A stretch of DNA of 64,000 bases from Streptomyces humicola. GTDB taxonomy: Bacteria > Actinomycetota > Actinomycetes > Streptomycetales > Streptomycetaceae. Positions 1 to 9,495 of this stretch are shown here, one piece after another (position 1 is the stretch's first letter; each line of letters starts with the position of its first letter). The stretch is taken from contig NZ_JANFNG010000030.1 in the NCBI RefSeq assembly GCF_024436035.1, positions 1-64,000 of the forward strand. The letters are read 5' to 3'. Position numbers and translations under genes: made by a program. The notes below the pieces were generated by a model. That model saw only the letters and a list, made by a program, of their open reading frames with translations, was not told where the DNA came from and ran no database searches.

Positions 1-128
1 TGCTTGGGCATTGCGACCTTCCGTATGGGAGGTGAAAGCGAAGTTCCGTATCGCGTCGTGCTTGTGCGGAGCGGTGACGAGGGACGCCCCGCTGCCGTCG
101 GCACGCGATGAGCCGACGGTGGGGCATG

Positions 129-187
129 CTTCGCCCGGTGGCGCGCCATGGGCGCGACAGGACAGGTCAACGCGCCACCGGGCGAAG
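129..187 (-). terminator. Inverted repeat, probable terminator of glxR
   Basis: Two perfect 17-base arms (129-145 and 171-187, CTTCGCCCGGTGGCGCG and its complement) flank a 25-base loop, starting 22 bases past the glxR stop on the leftward strand. Position and stem strength fit a transcription terminator. There is no T-run, which is common in high-GC actinobacteria. The rest of bases 1-208 holds no gene I can support. It does contain TTCCGTATCGCG at 44-55, identical to half of the operator-like palindrome upstream of hyi. Confidence 0.6.
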
Positions 188-208
188 GATCTGGGGGAGC
201 GTTACGCG

Positions 209-1108
209 TTACGCCTGAACGCTCTGGCCCGACAGGCGCTCGACGGCGCGCAGCAGCGCGGAGTGGTCGAGGCCGCCGTCGCCCTGGGCGCGCAGGGAGG
301 CGACGAGCTGGGCGACGACGGCGCCGACGGGCAGGGCCGCACCGACGGTGCGGGCGGCGTCGGTGACAATGCCCATGTCCTTGTGGTGCAGGTCGATGCG
401 GAAGCCGGGCCTGAAGTCGCGGTTCAGGAAGTTGTCCTTCTTGCGGGTCAGGACAGTGGATCCGGCGAGTCCGCCGTTGAGGACCTCGAGCGCGGCCTTG
501 AGGTCGACGCCGGACTTCTCCAGGAAGACCACGGCCTCGGCGCACGCCTGGATGTTGACGGCGACGATGAGCTGGTTGGCGGCCTTGACGGTCTGGCCGG
601 ATCCGTGCGGGCCGCACAGGATGATGGTCTTGCCGAGAGCCTCGAGGATCGGCTTGGCCTCGTCGAAGTCCGCCTGCTCGCCGCCGACCATGATGGACAG
701 CACAGCCTCAATGGCGCCGGCCTCGCCGCCGGAGACCGGGGCGTCCAGGACGCGGATGCCCTTCTCCTTGGCGTTCTTGGCCAGGTCTATGGAGGTCTGC
801 GGGGTGATCGAGGACATGTCGATCAGCAGGGCGCCAGACTTGGCGTTGGCGAGGATGCCGGCCTCACCGTAGGCGACGGCCTCGACCTGCGGGGAGGCCG
901 GGACCATGGTGATGATCACCTCGGCGCCCTTGACCGCCTCGGCGATCGACGACGCGGCGGTGCCGCCGTTCTTGGCGAGCCGGTCGAGCTTGTCCTGCTC
1001 AAGGGTGTAGCCGGTGACCTGGTAGCCGGCCTTGATCAGGTTCTCGGCCATGGGGGAGCCCATGATGCCGAGGCCGATCCATGCGATCTTCGGAAGTGCG
1101 GTGCTCAT
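209..1108 (-). CDS. glxR: 2-hydroxy-3-oxopropionate (tartronate semialdehyde) reductase
   Basis: This is an NAD(P)H-dependent beta-hydroxyacid dehydrogenase that reduces tartronate semialdehyde to D-glycerate in the cytoplasm, the last step of the glyoxylate/glycerate route. The product is 299 residues, normal for the family. The N-terminus carries the Rossmann motif IGLGIMGSPMAENL, the substrate loop DAPVSGG is present, and the catalytic lysine lies in GSGQTVKAANQ. I chose the ATG at 1108 because GAGGG lies just upstream and homologues begin at the Rossmann strand; the longer open frame runs back into hyi. It follows hyi by 38 bases on the same strand, so the two form an operon opposite gcl. 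Confidence 0.93.
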   Translation of the reverse strand: MSTALPKIAWIGLGIMGSPMAENLIKAGYQVTGYTLEQDKLDRLAKNGGTAASSIAEAVKGAEVIITMVPASPQVEAVAYGEAGILANAKSGALLIDMSSITPQTSIDLAKNAKEKGIRVLDAPVSGGEAGAIEAVLSIMVGGEQADFDEAKPILEALGKTIILCGPHGSGQTVKAANQLIVAVNIQACAEAVVFLEKSGVDLKAALEVLNGGLAGSTVLTRKKDNFLNRDFRPGFRIDLHHKDMGIVTDAARTVGAALPVGAVVAQLVASLRAQGDGGLDHSALLRAVERLSGQSVQA

Positions 1109-1146
1109 ATGCGTGTCCCTCGGTAACTCGGAAGAAGAAGTCGTCG

Positions 1147-1986
1147 TCAGTGCTTGGCGGCGCGCAGCGGGGCCGGGAGCCACTCGAAGCTGCTCGCGCT
1201 CGGGCCGGTGGGCTTGTACTCCAGGCCGATCCAGCCGTCGTAACCGGCCTTGCCCAGGCGGTCCAGCAGGTCGGTGAAGTCCAGCTCACCGGTGCCGGGG
1301 TAGCTGCGGCCGGGGTTGTCGGCGATCTGCACGTGACCGGTCTTGGCGGTGTAGCGGTCGATGGCCTCGTGCAGGTCCTCGCCGTTCATCGACAGGTGGT
1401 ACAGGTCCATCAGGAACTTGGCGTTGCCGAGACCGGTCGACTCGTTGACCTTGTCCACGATCTCGATCGCCTTCGGGGCGCTGACGATCGGGCACTTCGG
1501 CGACTCGGGCGCGTTGAGCGCCTCGATCAGCAGGGTGGCGCCGACGCGGTGCGCCGCGCGGGCGGCCAGCTGGAGGTTCTCCAGGGCCAGCGCGTCCTGC
1601 TCCTCGGGCGAGACGCCGTCGACGCGGTTGCCGTAGAGGGCGTTGAGCGCTGTGCATCCCAGGGACTGGGCGAAGTCGGCGGCCACATCGATGTTGGCGC
1701 GGAACTTCTCCGACTCCTCGCCGGGGATCGACAGCGCGCCGCGGTCCGGGCCGGGCAGCTGTCCGGCGTAGAAGTTCAGGCCCACCAGCTGGGTGCCCGC
1801 CTCGTTCAGGGCCGTGCGCAGGGCATCGAGTTCGGCCTGCTCGGGGACGGGGGCGTCGACCCAGGGCCACCACAGCTCAACGGCGGTGAAGCCCGCGGCG
1901 GCGGCAGCGGCGGGCCGCTCGAGCAGGGGCAGCTCGGTGAACAGGATCGAGAGGTTGACGTCGTAGCGCGCGTCGGAGAATCCCAC
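1147..1986 (-). CDS. hyi: Hydroxypyruvate isomerase
   Basis: This TIM-barrel isomerase (xylose isomerase-like/AP endonuclease-2 fold) interconverts hydroxypyruvate and tartronate semialdehyde. The 279-residue product has the family features YDVNLSILFTELP at the start, AVELWWPW, and the conserved sequence LMDLYHLSMNGEDL followed by GHVQIADNPGR, which supplies metal and substrate ligands. The start is GTG at 1986, preceded by GGAAGGGAG at good spacing. Upstream in-frame codons lie inside the operator region and lack a binding site. It is transcribed divergently from gcl and followed by glxR, so the three enzymes of the glyoxylate carboligase route share one control region. Confidence 0.92.
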   Translation of the reverse strand: MGFSDARYDVNLSILFTELPLLERPAAAAAAGFTAVELWWPWVDAPVPEQAELDALRTALNEAGTQLVGLNFYAGQLPGPDRGALSIPGEESEKFRANIDVAADFAQSLGCTALNALYGNRVDGVSPEEQDALALENLQLAARAAHRVGATLLIEALNAPESPKCPIVSAPKAIEIVDKVNESTGLGNAKFLMDLYHLSMNGEDLHEAIDRYTAKTGHVQIADNPGRSYPGTGELDFTDLLDRLGKAGYDGWIGLEYKPTGPSASSFEWLPAPLRAAKH

Positions 1987-2006
1987 CGGGATGATCTCCC
2001 TTCCGT

Positions 2007-2042
2007 TTCCGTATCGCGGAAGATATTTTCTGCTTACTGGAA
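2007..2042. promoter_or_regulatory. Paired 15-bp palindromes upstream of hyi
   Basis: TTCCGTATCGCGGAA (2007-2021) and TTCTGCTTACTGGAA (2028-2042) share the geometry TTCnG-N5-nGGAA. Their starts are 21 bases apart, so they sit on the same face of the helix. They lie immediately before the hyi ribosome binding site. The form resembles operators of IclR-family repressors that control allantoin/glyoxylate genes in Streptomyces (AllR type). That link is from general knowledge and no regulator gene is in the window. Confidence 0.6.
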
Positions 2043-2161
2043 GCCTGTAGGAGGCTGGCCGCTCTGTCAAGTCCATCGCCGGTCATGGGGGCGGTCGGCC
2101 GGCGGCATGATCCATCGCCCGCCTCCTCGCTTGACGCTTGCGTCGTGCGACCTTACATTCA

Positions 2162-2197
2162 TTCCGCAAGATAGAAGTCATTTTCCGCGATGTGAAA
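2162..2197. promoter_or_regulatory. Paired weaker palindromes upstream of gcl
   Basis: TTCCGCAAGATAGAA (2162-2176) and TTCCGCGATGTGAAA (2183-2197) keep the TTCCG-N5 half and a degenerate right half. They again start exactly 21 bases apart and end about 35 bases before the gcl start. They mirror the pair in front of hyi, suggesting that one repressor controls both arms of the divergent promoter. Confidence 0.5.
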
Positions 2198-2231
2198 TTG
2201 CAGGGCAACGGCTGCAACCCGGGAGGACTGA

Positions 2232-4019
<1,788 letters not shown>

Positions 4020-4037
4020 CAGGCTGCGGCTCTTGGG

Positions 4038-4076
4038 CGCCGCCCGCCCAGCGAACCATCGCTGCGGCGGGCGGCG
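4038..4076. terminator. Terminator between gcl and the marR-type gene
   Basis: A nearly perfect 17-bp stem (CGCCGCCCGCCCAGCGA against its complement, one bulged C) closes on the four-base loop ACCA. It lies 18 bases after the gcl stop and between convergent genes, so it can act in both directions. Confidence 0.75.
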
Positions 4077-4079
4077 TCG

Positions 4080-4119
4080 TTCATTCGTTCACTCGCTCAA
4101 TTGCTCATTCGCTCATTCG
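4080..4119. repeat. Five tandem 8-bp units (YTCAYTCG)
   Basis: The units are TTCATTCG, TTCACTCG, CTCAATTG, CTCATTCG and CTCATTCG, back to back. The array starts just after the gcl terminator and runs into the last codons and stop of the MarR gene. The period is not a multiple of three, so copy-number change would alter the MarR C-terminus or its stop position. Confidence 0.75.
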
Positions 4120-4619
4120 GCGAGGAGCAGTTCGAGCACCGGGACGGCCGCTTCGAGGGTCTCTCGCTGCTCAGGGGTGAGCCGGCTGATGCGTCGGGCG
4201 AGCAGTTCGGAGCGTTCACGCCGTGTCCGGCCCAGCAGTTCGCGCCCGTCAGGCGTAATGGTGACCAGGAATGAGCGCCCGTCGTTCGGGTCCGGCTCCT
4301 TGCCGATCAGCCCCTCGGAGACCAGCGGTGCGATGGTGCGGGTCATCGACGGCGCCGCCACCCGCTCCCGCGCGGCCAGTTCACCGAGCCGCAGCGGACC
4401 GTGCTCCTCGACCCGTGCGATCGCCGACAGTTGAGCGAAGGTGAAGTTCCGATCGCTGGCGGCCTGTGCCATCTGCCGGTACAGCCGCGCGATCACCAGC
4501 CGGAGCCGGGCGACGACCGACGGGTCGAGCGTGTCGTCGGCCGCCGTCCGCGCGGCGGCTGCACGGTGGTGCTCCGCGGAGTCGGTCATCGCCGGAACAT
4601 CTCCATTCACGGATCTCAC
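4113..4619 (-). CDS. MarR-family transcriptional regulator
   Basis: This is a winged-helix regulator of about 168 residues. The DNA-binding core reads FTFAQLSAIARVEEHGPLRL, then ELAARERVAAPSMTRTI, and the wing is DPNDGRSFLVTITPDGREL, a typical MarR DxRxxxxxLT wing. The GTG at 4619 has GAGG seven bases upstream and overlaps the stop of the MFS gene in a GTGA arrangement, so the two are translationally coupled. An ATG at 4589 is an alternative start. It probably represses the exporter through the AT-rich inverted repeat at 6882-6910. The effector is unknown. Confidence 0.9.
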   Translation of the reverse strand: MRSVNGDVPAMTDSAEHHRAAAARTAADDTLDPSVVARLRLVIARLYRQMAQAASDRNFTFAQLSAIARVEEHGPLRLGELAARERVAAPSMTRTIAPLVSEGLIGKEPDPNDGRSFLVTITPDGRELLGRTRRERSELLARRISRLTPEQRETLEAAVPVLELLLAE

Positions 4620-6838
4620 GTATCGGCCTCATCGGCGCGACCGAGCAGCAGGTCGAACCCCGACTCTCCCATGCCGTCGAGGGTCACGGCCGTGCTGACG
4701 GGCGAATACCCCCTCGCGATCACGGTGTACTCGCCAGCGGCCAGACCTGTGAAGCCGTACGAGCCGTCCGGGCCCGTCGTCCTGGTGGCGACGGCTTCGC
4801 CCTCCGCGTCGACCAGGGTCACCCGCGCGTCGGCGAGCGGACGCCCACTGGAGGCGGCCCGGACGGTGCCGCGTATCCGGGCGCCGGGCCGCAGCGCCGC
4901 GAGTGTCAGATCGCGGGAGAGCGTGTGGCCGTCCACGGCGACCGGCACCGCCTGCGGCTGGTGTCCGTCGGCGGCCGCGATCAGGACGTACGAGCCGGGA
5001 GCGGGCACGGTCAGTTCGTACGATCCGTCACCGCGCGCCGTTCCACGCGCGATCTGCCGCCCGTTCGGGTCGACAAGGGTGAGGGCGGCGCGGGGAAGGG
5101 CCGCGGACGCGCCGTCGCGCAGGACACCGCTGATCCGCGTTCCGGGAATGGACTGGACGGGCAGGTCCGGCGTCGCGGGTGCCGTACGGCCGCGTATCAG
5201 TGACGCAGCCGCGGCCACCAGCGCCATGGCGATGGCCAGCGAGAACACCACGACGAGGCCGTTGTGGAACGGGCCGGAGATCAGGTGCGGGAAGAACTCC
5301 CGTCCGGTCAGTGTGCGGGCGTTGGACGCGGGCAGCGCCCCGAGCACGTGCGGGCCGAGCAACTGCTGGATGGGGTTGTAGCCGAGGAAGGCGGCGAACA
5401 GGACGCCCACCGGCGGAACGCCCGCGAGGGCGTGCGCCGCATGGGCTGGTACGCCCTGGGCGGTCAGCCCGGCGGTGAGCGTGCCCGGCAGCGACCCGGC
5501 GAGCCCGGCCACCATGAGGGAGAAGAAGACCCCGATGGAGAGCACCATGCCGGCGTTCTGGAAGGTGGCGCGCATTCCGGAGGCCGCGCCCCGTGCGTCG
5601 GCCGGCACGCTCGACATGATGACCGAGGTGTTGGGGGCCGCATACAGTCCGCCGCCGATTCCGTTGAGGAAGACCAGGAAGGCGAAGAGCGGGTAGCCGA
5701 AGTCCGTGGGCAGCAGGAGCAGCCCGGCGAACGAGGCCGCCATCGCCACGAATCCGGCGGCCGCGAAGAGCCGTGCGCCGAGCCGGTCCGACAGATGCCC
5801 GGCGACGGGACCGGCCGCCAGGAAGCCGACGGTCAGCGGGACGAGATAGATTCCCGCCCACAGCGGGGTGTCGGCATAGTCGTAGCCGTGCAGCGGAAGC
5901 CAGATGCCTTGCAGCCAGATGATGAGCATGAACTGCAGCCCGCCGCGGGCGATCGAGCCGAGCAGGGTCGCCGTGTTGCCGCCCGCGAACATCGCGTTGC
6001 GGAAGAGCCCCAGCGGGAACATCGGTTCCGTGACCCGGCTTTCGACCAGGCAGAAGACGGCGAGCACCACGGCGCCGCCGATGAGCCCGGCGAGCACCCA
6101 GGGGTTGGTCCATCCCATGGTGTGCCCGCGGTACGGCTGGATGCCGTAGGTGATCCCCGCCAGCAGCGCGGTCAGGCCGACGGCGAAGGTGATGTTGCCC
6201 CACCAGTCCATCCGCGCGGGCTTGCGCACCCCGGCCTCGTGCAGTGATCGGTAGGCCCACAGGGTGCCCAGCACGCCGATCGGCACGTTCACCCAGAAGA
6301 TGGACCGCCAGTTCCACTCGGCGAGCAGACCGCCGAGGACGAGGCCGATGAACGAACCGGCGATGCCCGCCACCATGTTGACGCCGAGAGCCATTCCGCG
6401 CTGACGGGACGGGAAGGCGTCGGTGATGATCGCGGCCGAGTTGGCCATGAGCATCGAGCCGCCGATCGCCTGCGCGACCCGCCAGCCGATCAGCCACAGC
6501 GCGCCGGTGCCGCCGTGGTAGGGGTCGAGGGAGAGCACTACCGAGGTGACGGTGAAGATGAGGAAGCCGGCGTTGTAGATCCGCACCCGGCCCCAGATGT
6601 CCCCGAGTCTGCCGAGGGTCACCACCAGCACCGCGGTGATCAGCATGTAGCCCATCAGCATCCACAGCAGATAGCTGACGTTGTCCGGCTGCAGTGGATC
6701 GAGGCGGAGCCCGTTGAAGATGGCGGGTAGCGAGATCAGCACGATGGAGGTGTTGATCGTCGCGATCAGCGTCCCCAGCGTGGTGTTCGACAGCGCCACC
6801 CACTTGTACCGCGGATGATCCACCCCGACCCAGGCCAT
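4616..6838 (-). CDS. MFS exporter (EmrB/QacA type) with C-terminal carboxypeptidase-regulatory-like domains
   Basis: This is a proton-driven drug exporter of the DHA2 type with about 14 membrane segments in residues 1-555. The motif region LGRLGDIWGRVRIYNAG is motif A and the segment starting AQAIGGSMLM corresponds to the family core. Unusually, residues about 565-735 are two tandem beta-sandwich domains of the carboxypeptidase-regulatory/transthyretin-like kind, each with a GDGSYEL or GPDGSYGF turn and a final GxYxVIA strand. The protein is 740 residues against about 500 for the bare transporter. The ATG at 6838 follows GGGAGG. With an even number of helices the extra domains should face the cytoplasm. 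It is coupled to the MarR regulator and is probably induced by its own substrate. Confidence 0.88.
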   Translation of the reverse strand: MAWVGVDHPRYKWVALSNTTLGTLIATINTSIVLISLPAIFNGLRLDPLQPDNVSYLLWMLMGYMLITAVLVVTLGRLGDIWGRVRIYNAGFLIFTVTSVVLSLDPYHGGTGALWLIGWRVAQAIGGSMLMANSAAIITDAFPSRQRGMALGVNMVAGIAGSFIGLVLGGLLAEWNWRSIFWVNVPIGVLGTLWAYRSLHEAGVRKPARMDWWGNITFAVGLTALLAGITYGIQPYRGHTMGWTNPWVLAGLIGGAVVLAVFCLVESRVTEPMFPLGLFRNAMFAGGNTATLLGSIARGGLQFMLIIWLQGIWLPLHGYDYADTPLWAGIYLVPLTVGFLAAGPVAGHLSDRLGARLFAAAGFVAMAASFAGLLLLPTDFGYPLFAFLVFLNGIGGGLYAAPNTSVIMSSVPADARGAASGMRATFQNAGMVLSIGVFFSLMVAGLAGSLPGTLTAGLTAQGVPAHAAHALAGVPPVGVLFAAFLGYNPIQQLLGPHVLGALPASNARTLTGREFFPHLISGPFHNGLVVVFSLAIAMALVAAAASLIRGRTAPATPDLPVQSIPGTRISGVLRDGASAALPRAALTLVDPNGRQIARGTARGDGSYELTVPAPGSYVLIAAADGHQPQAVPVAVDGHTLSRDLTLAALRPGARIRGTVRAASSGRPLADARVTLVDAEGEAVATRTTGPDGSYGFTGLAAGEYTVIARGYSPVSTAVTLDGMGESGFDLLLGRADEADT

Positions 6839-6881
6839 CGGCGTCCGCCTCCCGTATTCCGCCTCGCTCGCACGACAGGAA

Positions 6882-6910
6882 ACTATTTAGCACACGTAAA
6901 CTAAATTAGT
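6882..6910 (-). promoter_or_regulatory. AT-rich inverted repeats, probable MarR operator and promoter
   Basis: An AT-rich island in GC-rich surroundings contains TTTAG (6886-6890) and CTAAA (6901-6905) ten bases apart, nested in ACTATTTAG and CTAAATTAGT. It also holds the tighter TTTA-N7-TAAA at 6886-6900. It lies about 45-70 bases before the MFS start codon, where a MarR repressor would be expected to bind. Confidence 0.55.
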
Positions 6911-6996
6911 GCGCAATCCAGCGGGCGTCCACGGGGGGTGCGGGTGAGTGGCGCGGAGGCGGCGAGGCGCGGAGCGGTTGGCGGCGGGCATACGGC

Positions 6997-7075
6997 GGCC
7001 CTCGGTGCTTCGCCTCGATGCCGTGAGTCTCAGTCGTCGCTGACGACTCCGGCCCGATACGCGCTACCGAGGGCC
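6997..7075. other. Structured intergenic segment between MMPL and MFS genes
   Basis: Outer arms GGCCCTCGGT (6997-7006) and ACCGAGGGCC (7066-7075) enclose a second hairpin at 7025-7049 built from GAGTC-TCAG and CTGA-C-GACTC around TCGTCG. The gap between the MFS start (6838) and the MMPL stop (7172) contains no gene; this element and the AT-rich operator are all I see in it. It could be a terminator for the MMPL transcript or a structured leader upstream of the MFS promoter. Confidence 0.4.
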
Positions 7076-7171
7076 TAGCCAGAGCCTTGATGGGGGTCAC
7101 TCGTGCCGACAGACGTCTCCGTCGACGGTGCGGCTCTCTCCGGTGTTCTGGTGTATTAGACAGTTTGCTCC

Positions 7172-9463
7172 CTATTTACCCAGAGTCAAGCCCTTTCCGG
7201 CTTTCCAGCGGATCCCCGCCGGTGCCCACCACGCCGCGGGACCGGCCAGCCGGAAGAACGCCGGAACCAGCACCCCGCGGATCAGTACGGCGTCCAGGAC
7301 GATGGCGATGCCGGTGCCCAGCCCGAAGAACTTGGCCAGCGAGACGCCGGACAGGCCGATCGCGAAGAAGGAGACGGCGAGCAGCCCGGCGGCGGCGCTG
7401 ATGACGGGACCGCTCTCGCCCAGACCGGCCCGCACCGACAGCTCCGTGTCGTCACCCGCGTCGTGCCGTTCCTTGATCCGGGAGAGCAGGAAGACCTCGT
7501 AGTCCATGGAGAGCGCATAGGCGACGCAGACCAGCAGCACCGGCATCGTCAGCGCCAGCGGTGACGGGGTGAAACCGAGCGGACCGGACAGGTGGCCGTC
7601 GTTGAACACCCACACCATCGCGCCCATCACACCGGTCAGCCCGAGCGCGTTGAAGAGCACGGCCTTGACCGGCAGCAGCACGCTCCCAGTGGCGAGGAAG
7701 AGCAGCACGAGCGTGATCACGACCGTCAGGCCGAGCGCCAACGGCAGCCCGCCGGCGAGGGACGACGTGGTGTCCGCCAACTGTGCCGCCAGGCCGCCGA
7801 CGTACACTCTCCGGCCGCCGGGGACCGGGACGCCGCGCACCCGTCCGGCCAGGCGGCTGCCCTGGGCGGAGAACGGCACCACCCGCGAGTGCAGAGCGAG
7901 CCGGAGTGCCGCACCCGCCCGCAGGCCCGGCGACGGCGGGCCGACCACCCGGCCGCCGGCGAAGTCACCGACCGGACTGTCCACCCGATCGACCCCGGGC
8001 ACGCCGGACAGGGCCCGGGCGTATGTGCTCAGCCCGGCGCCCGAGGGATCCGATGTCCAGGCGGGGGCGACGACGGTGACCGTGCCCCCGTCCTGGCTGC
8101 CCGGGAAGGCACTGCGCAGCAGGTCGGCCGCCTGACGGCTCTCGGCATCCTTCGGCAGTGCCCGCTCGTCGGGGATGCCGAACTGGGCGTGGCCCAGCGG
8201 CAGGCCCAGCACCACCAGACCGGCGGCGACCGCGAGCCCGCACAGGGCCGGACGCCGCATCGAGCCGCCCGCGATCCGTCCCCACAGCCTCTCCTCGGGC
8301 GGCGTGCGGCGCGCCCGGTCCCTGCCCACCCGCCAGGCGTCCACACGGTCCCCGAGCAGGAGCAGCAGGGCAGGCAGCGGCCCGAGCGCGCCCAGCACCG
8401 TGATCGCCACGGTGGCCACGCCCGCGTAGGCGAACGAGCGGAGGAAGTACAGGTGGAAGGCGACCAGGGTCAGCAGCACGGTGGCCACGATGGTGGCGCT
8501 GAACAGCACCGTCCGCCCGGCGGTGCGCAACGTGCGCTGCAACGCCGCGAGATCACCTCCGCCGCGGGCGCGCTCCTCGCGGTAACGGGCGACGATGAGC
8601 AGGCTGTAGTCCACGGCAAGACCGAGACCGAGTGCGGTGATCAGTGTCGTGGAGAAGACCGACACCGAGGTGAGCGCCGCAACGCAGCGCAGCACGGCCA
8701 GGGCACCGGCGATCGCCACCACGCCGATGGCCGTCGGCGCAAGCGCCGCCACGACCCCCCGGAAGACCAGCACCAGCAGGAGCAGGGTGAGCGGGAGGGC
8801 GACGGACTCGGCGACTTCGAGGTCCTGCGCAGTGCGGTTGTTGAGGTCGTTGTTGATCTGGGTGTTGCCGCCGAAGCGCACCCGGACCCCGTCCCGGTCG
8901 CCCGCGAGTTTCGCGTGCAGGCCGGCGACCATGCGTCCGGCGGCGTCCTGATCGCCCGTCACATTGACAGCTGTCAGGCCCACCGAGCCGTCCGCCGAGC
9001 GCAGGGCGGCGGCCGGGGTGAGGTAGTACGAGGCCACGAGGTGGACTCCGTGCTGCCGCGACAACTGCTCGACCGCCGACCGGCCGACGCGAGTGGCGGC
9101 CGGGCTCCCGGCGTTGCCGCCCTGATCGTGCACCAGCACGAAGAGGTTGGGCTGCGCGGTGGGGAACTTCTCGCGCAGCAACTGTGCCGCGGCGGCGGAA
9201 TCGGAGGAGGGATCGTCGAAGCCGCCCGACTTCAGCGCCTTGAGCGTGCCACCGGCAACGACCGCGGCGACCAGCAGGAAGAGCAGCGAGGCCGCGAGAA
9301 CGGCGCGGGGATGGCGCAGTGGGAGCGGCCGGCGGCCCGGGGTGCCCGGACGGTCCGGCCGCCCCGCGTCGGGGCCGCCGCGGGCGCCGGCCCGGATATC
9401 CGCTACCGGCTCGGCGGAGGAGATGGAGGATGCGGATACGGAGGATGCGGCGGGGTGGTTCAC
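7172..9463 (-). CDS. MMPL-family (RND superfamily) transporter, ActII-3 type
   Basis: This is a 763-residue membrane exporter with two repeats, each one helix, a large extracytoplasmic loop and a five-helix bundle. After a basic Pro/Arg-rich leader, the first helix starts near AVLAASLLFLLVAAVVAG. The MMPL helix IVARYREERARGG follows the conserved GLAVDYSLL. The second repeat carries ALSMDYEVFLLSRIKE, with the Asp-Tyr pair thought to carry protons. The GTG at 9463 has GGAGG five bases upstream; the longer open frame merely reads through the preceding gene. It is 32 bases downstream of the oxoamine synthase gene, so it probably exports that pathway's lipid or polyketide product. Confidence 0.88.
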   Translation of the reverse strand: MNHPAASSVSASSISSAEPVADIRAGARGGPDAGRPDRPGTPGRRPLPLRHPRAVLAASLLFLLVAAVVAGGTLKALKSGGFDDPSSDSAAAAQLLREKFPTAQPNLFVLVHDQGGNAGSPAATRVGRSAVEQLSRQHGVHLVASYYLTPAAALRSADGSVGLTAVNVTGDQDAAGRMVAGLHAKLAGDRDGVRVRFGGNTQINNDLNNRTAQDLEVAESVALPLTLLLLVLVFRGVVAALAPTAIGVVAIAGALAVLRCVAALTSVSVFSTTLITALGLGLAVDYSLLIVARYREERARGGGDLAALQRTLRTAGRTVLFSATIVATVLLTLVAFHLYFLRSFAYAGVATVAITVLGALGPLPALLLLLGDRVDAWRVGRDRARRTPPEERLWGRIAGGSMRRPALCGLAVAAGLVVLGLPLGHAQFGIPDERALPKDAESRQAADLLRSAFPGSQDGGTVTVVAPAWTSDPSGAGLSTYARALSGVPGVDRVDSPVGDFAGGRVVGPPSPGLRAGAALRLALHSRVVPFSAQGSRLAGRVRGVPVPGGRRVYVGGLAAQLADTTSSLAGGLPLALGLTVVITLVLLFLATGSVLLPVKAVLFNALGLTGVMGAMVWVFNDGHLSGPLGFTPSPLALTMPVLLVCVAYALSMDYEVFLLSRIKERHDAGDDTELSVRAGLGESGPVISAAAGLLAVSFFAIGLSGVSLAKFFGLGTGIAIVLDAVLIRGVLVPAFFRLAGPAAWWAPAGIRWKAGKGLTLGK

Positions 9464-9495
9464 TGGCCCTCCGATCGAGTCGGCCGCAACAGATG

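Noticed and set aside
11-1126. A 371-codon open frame opposite glxR
   Set aside because: It is a shadow of glxR with no recognisable domain.
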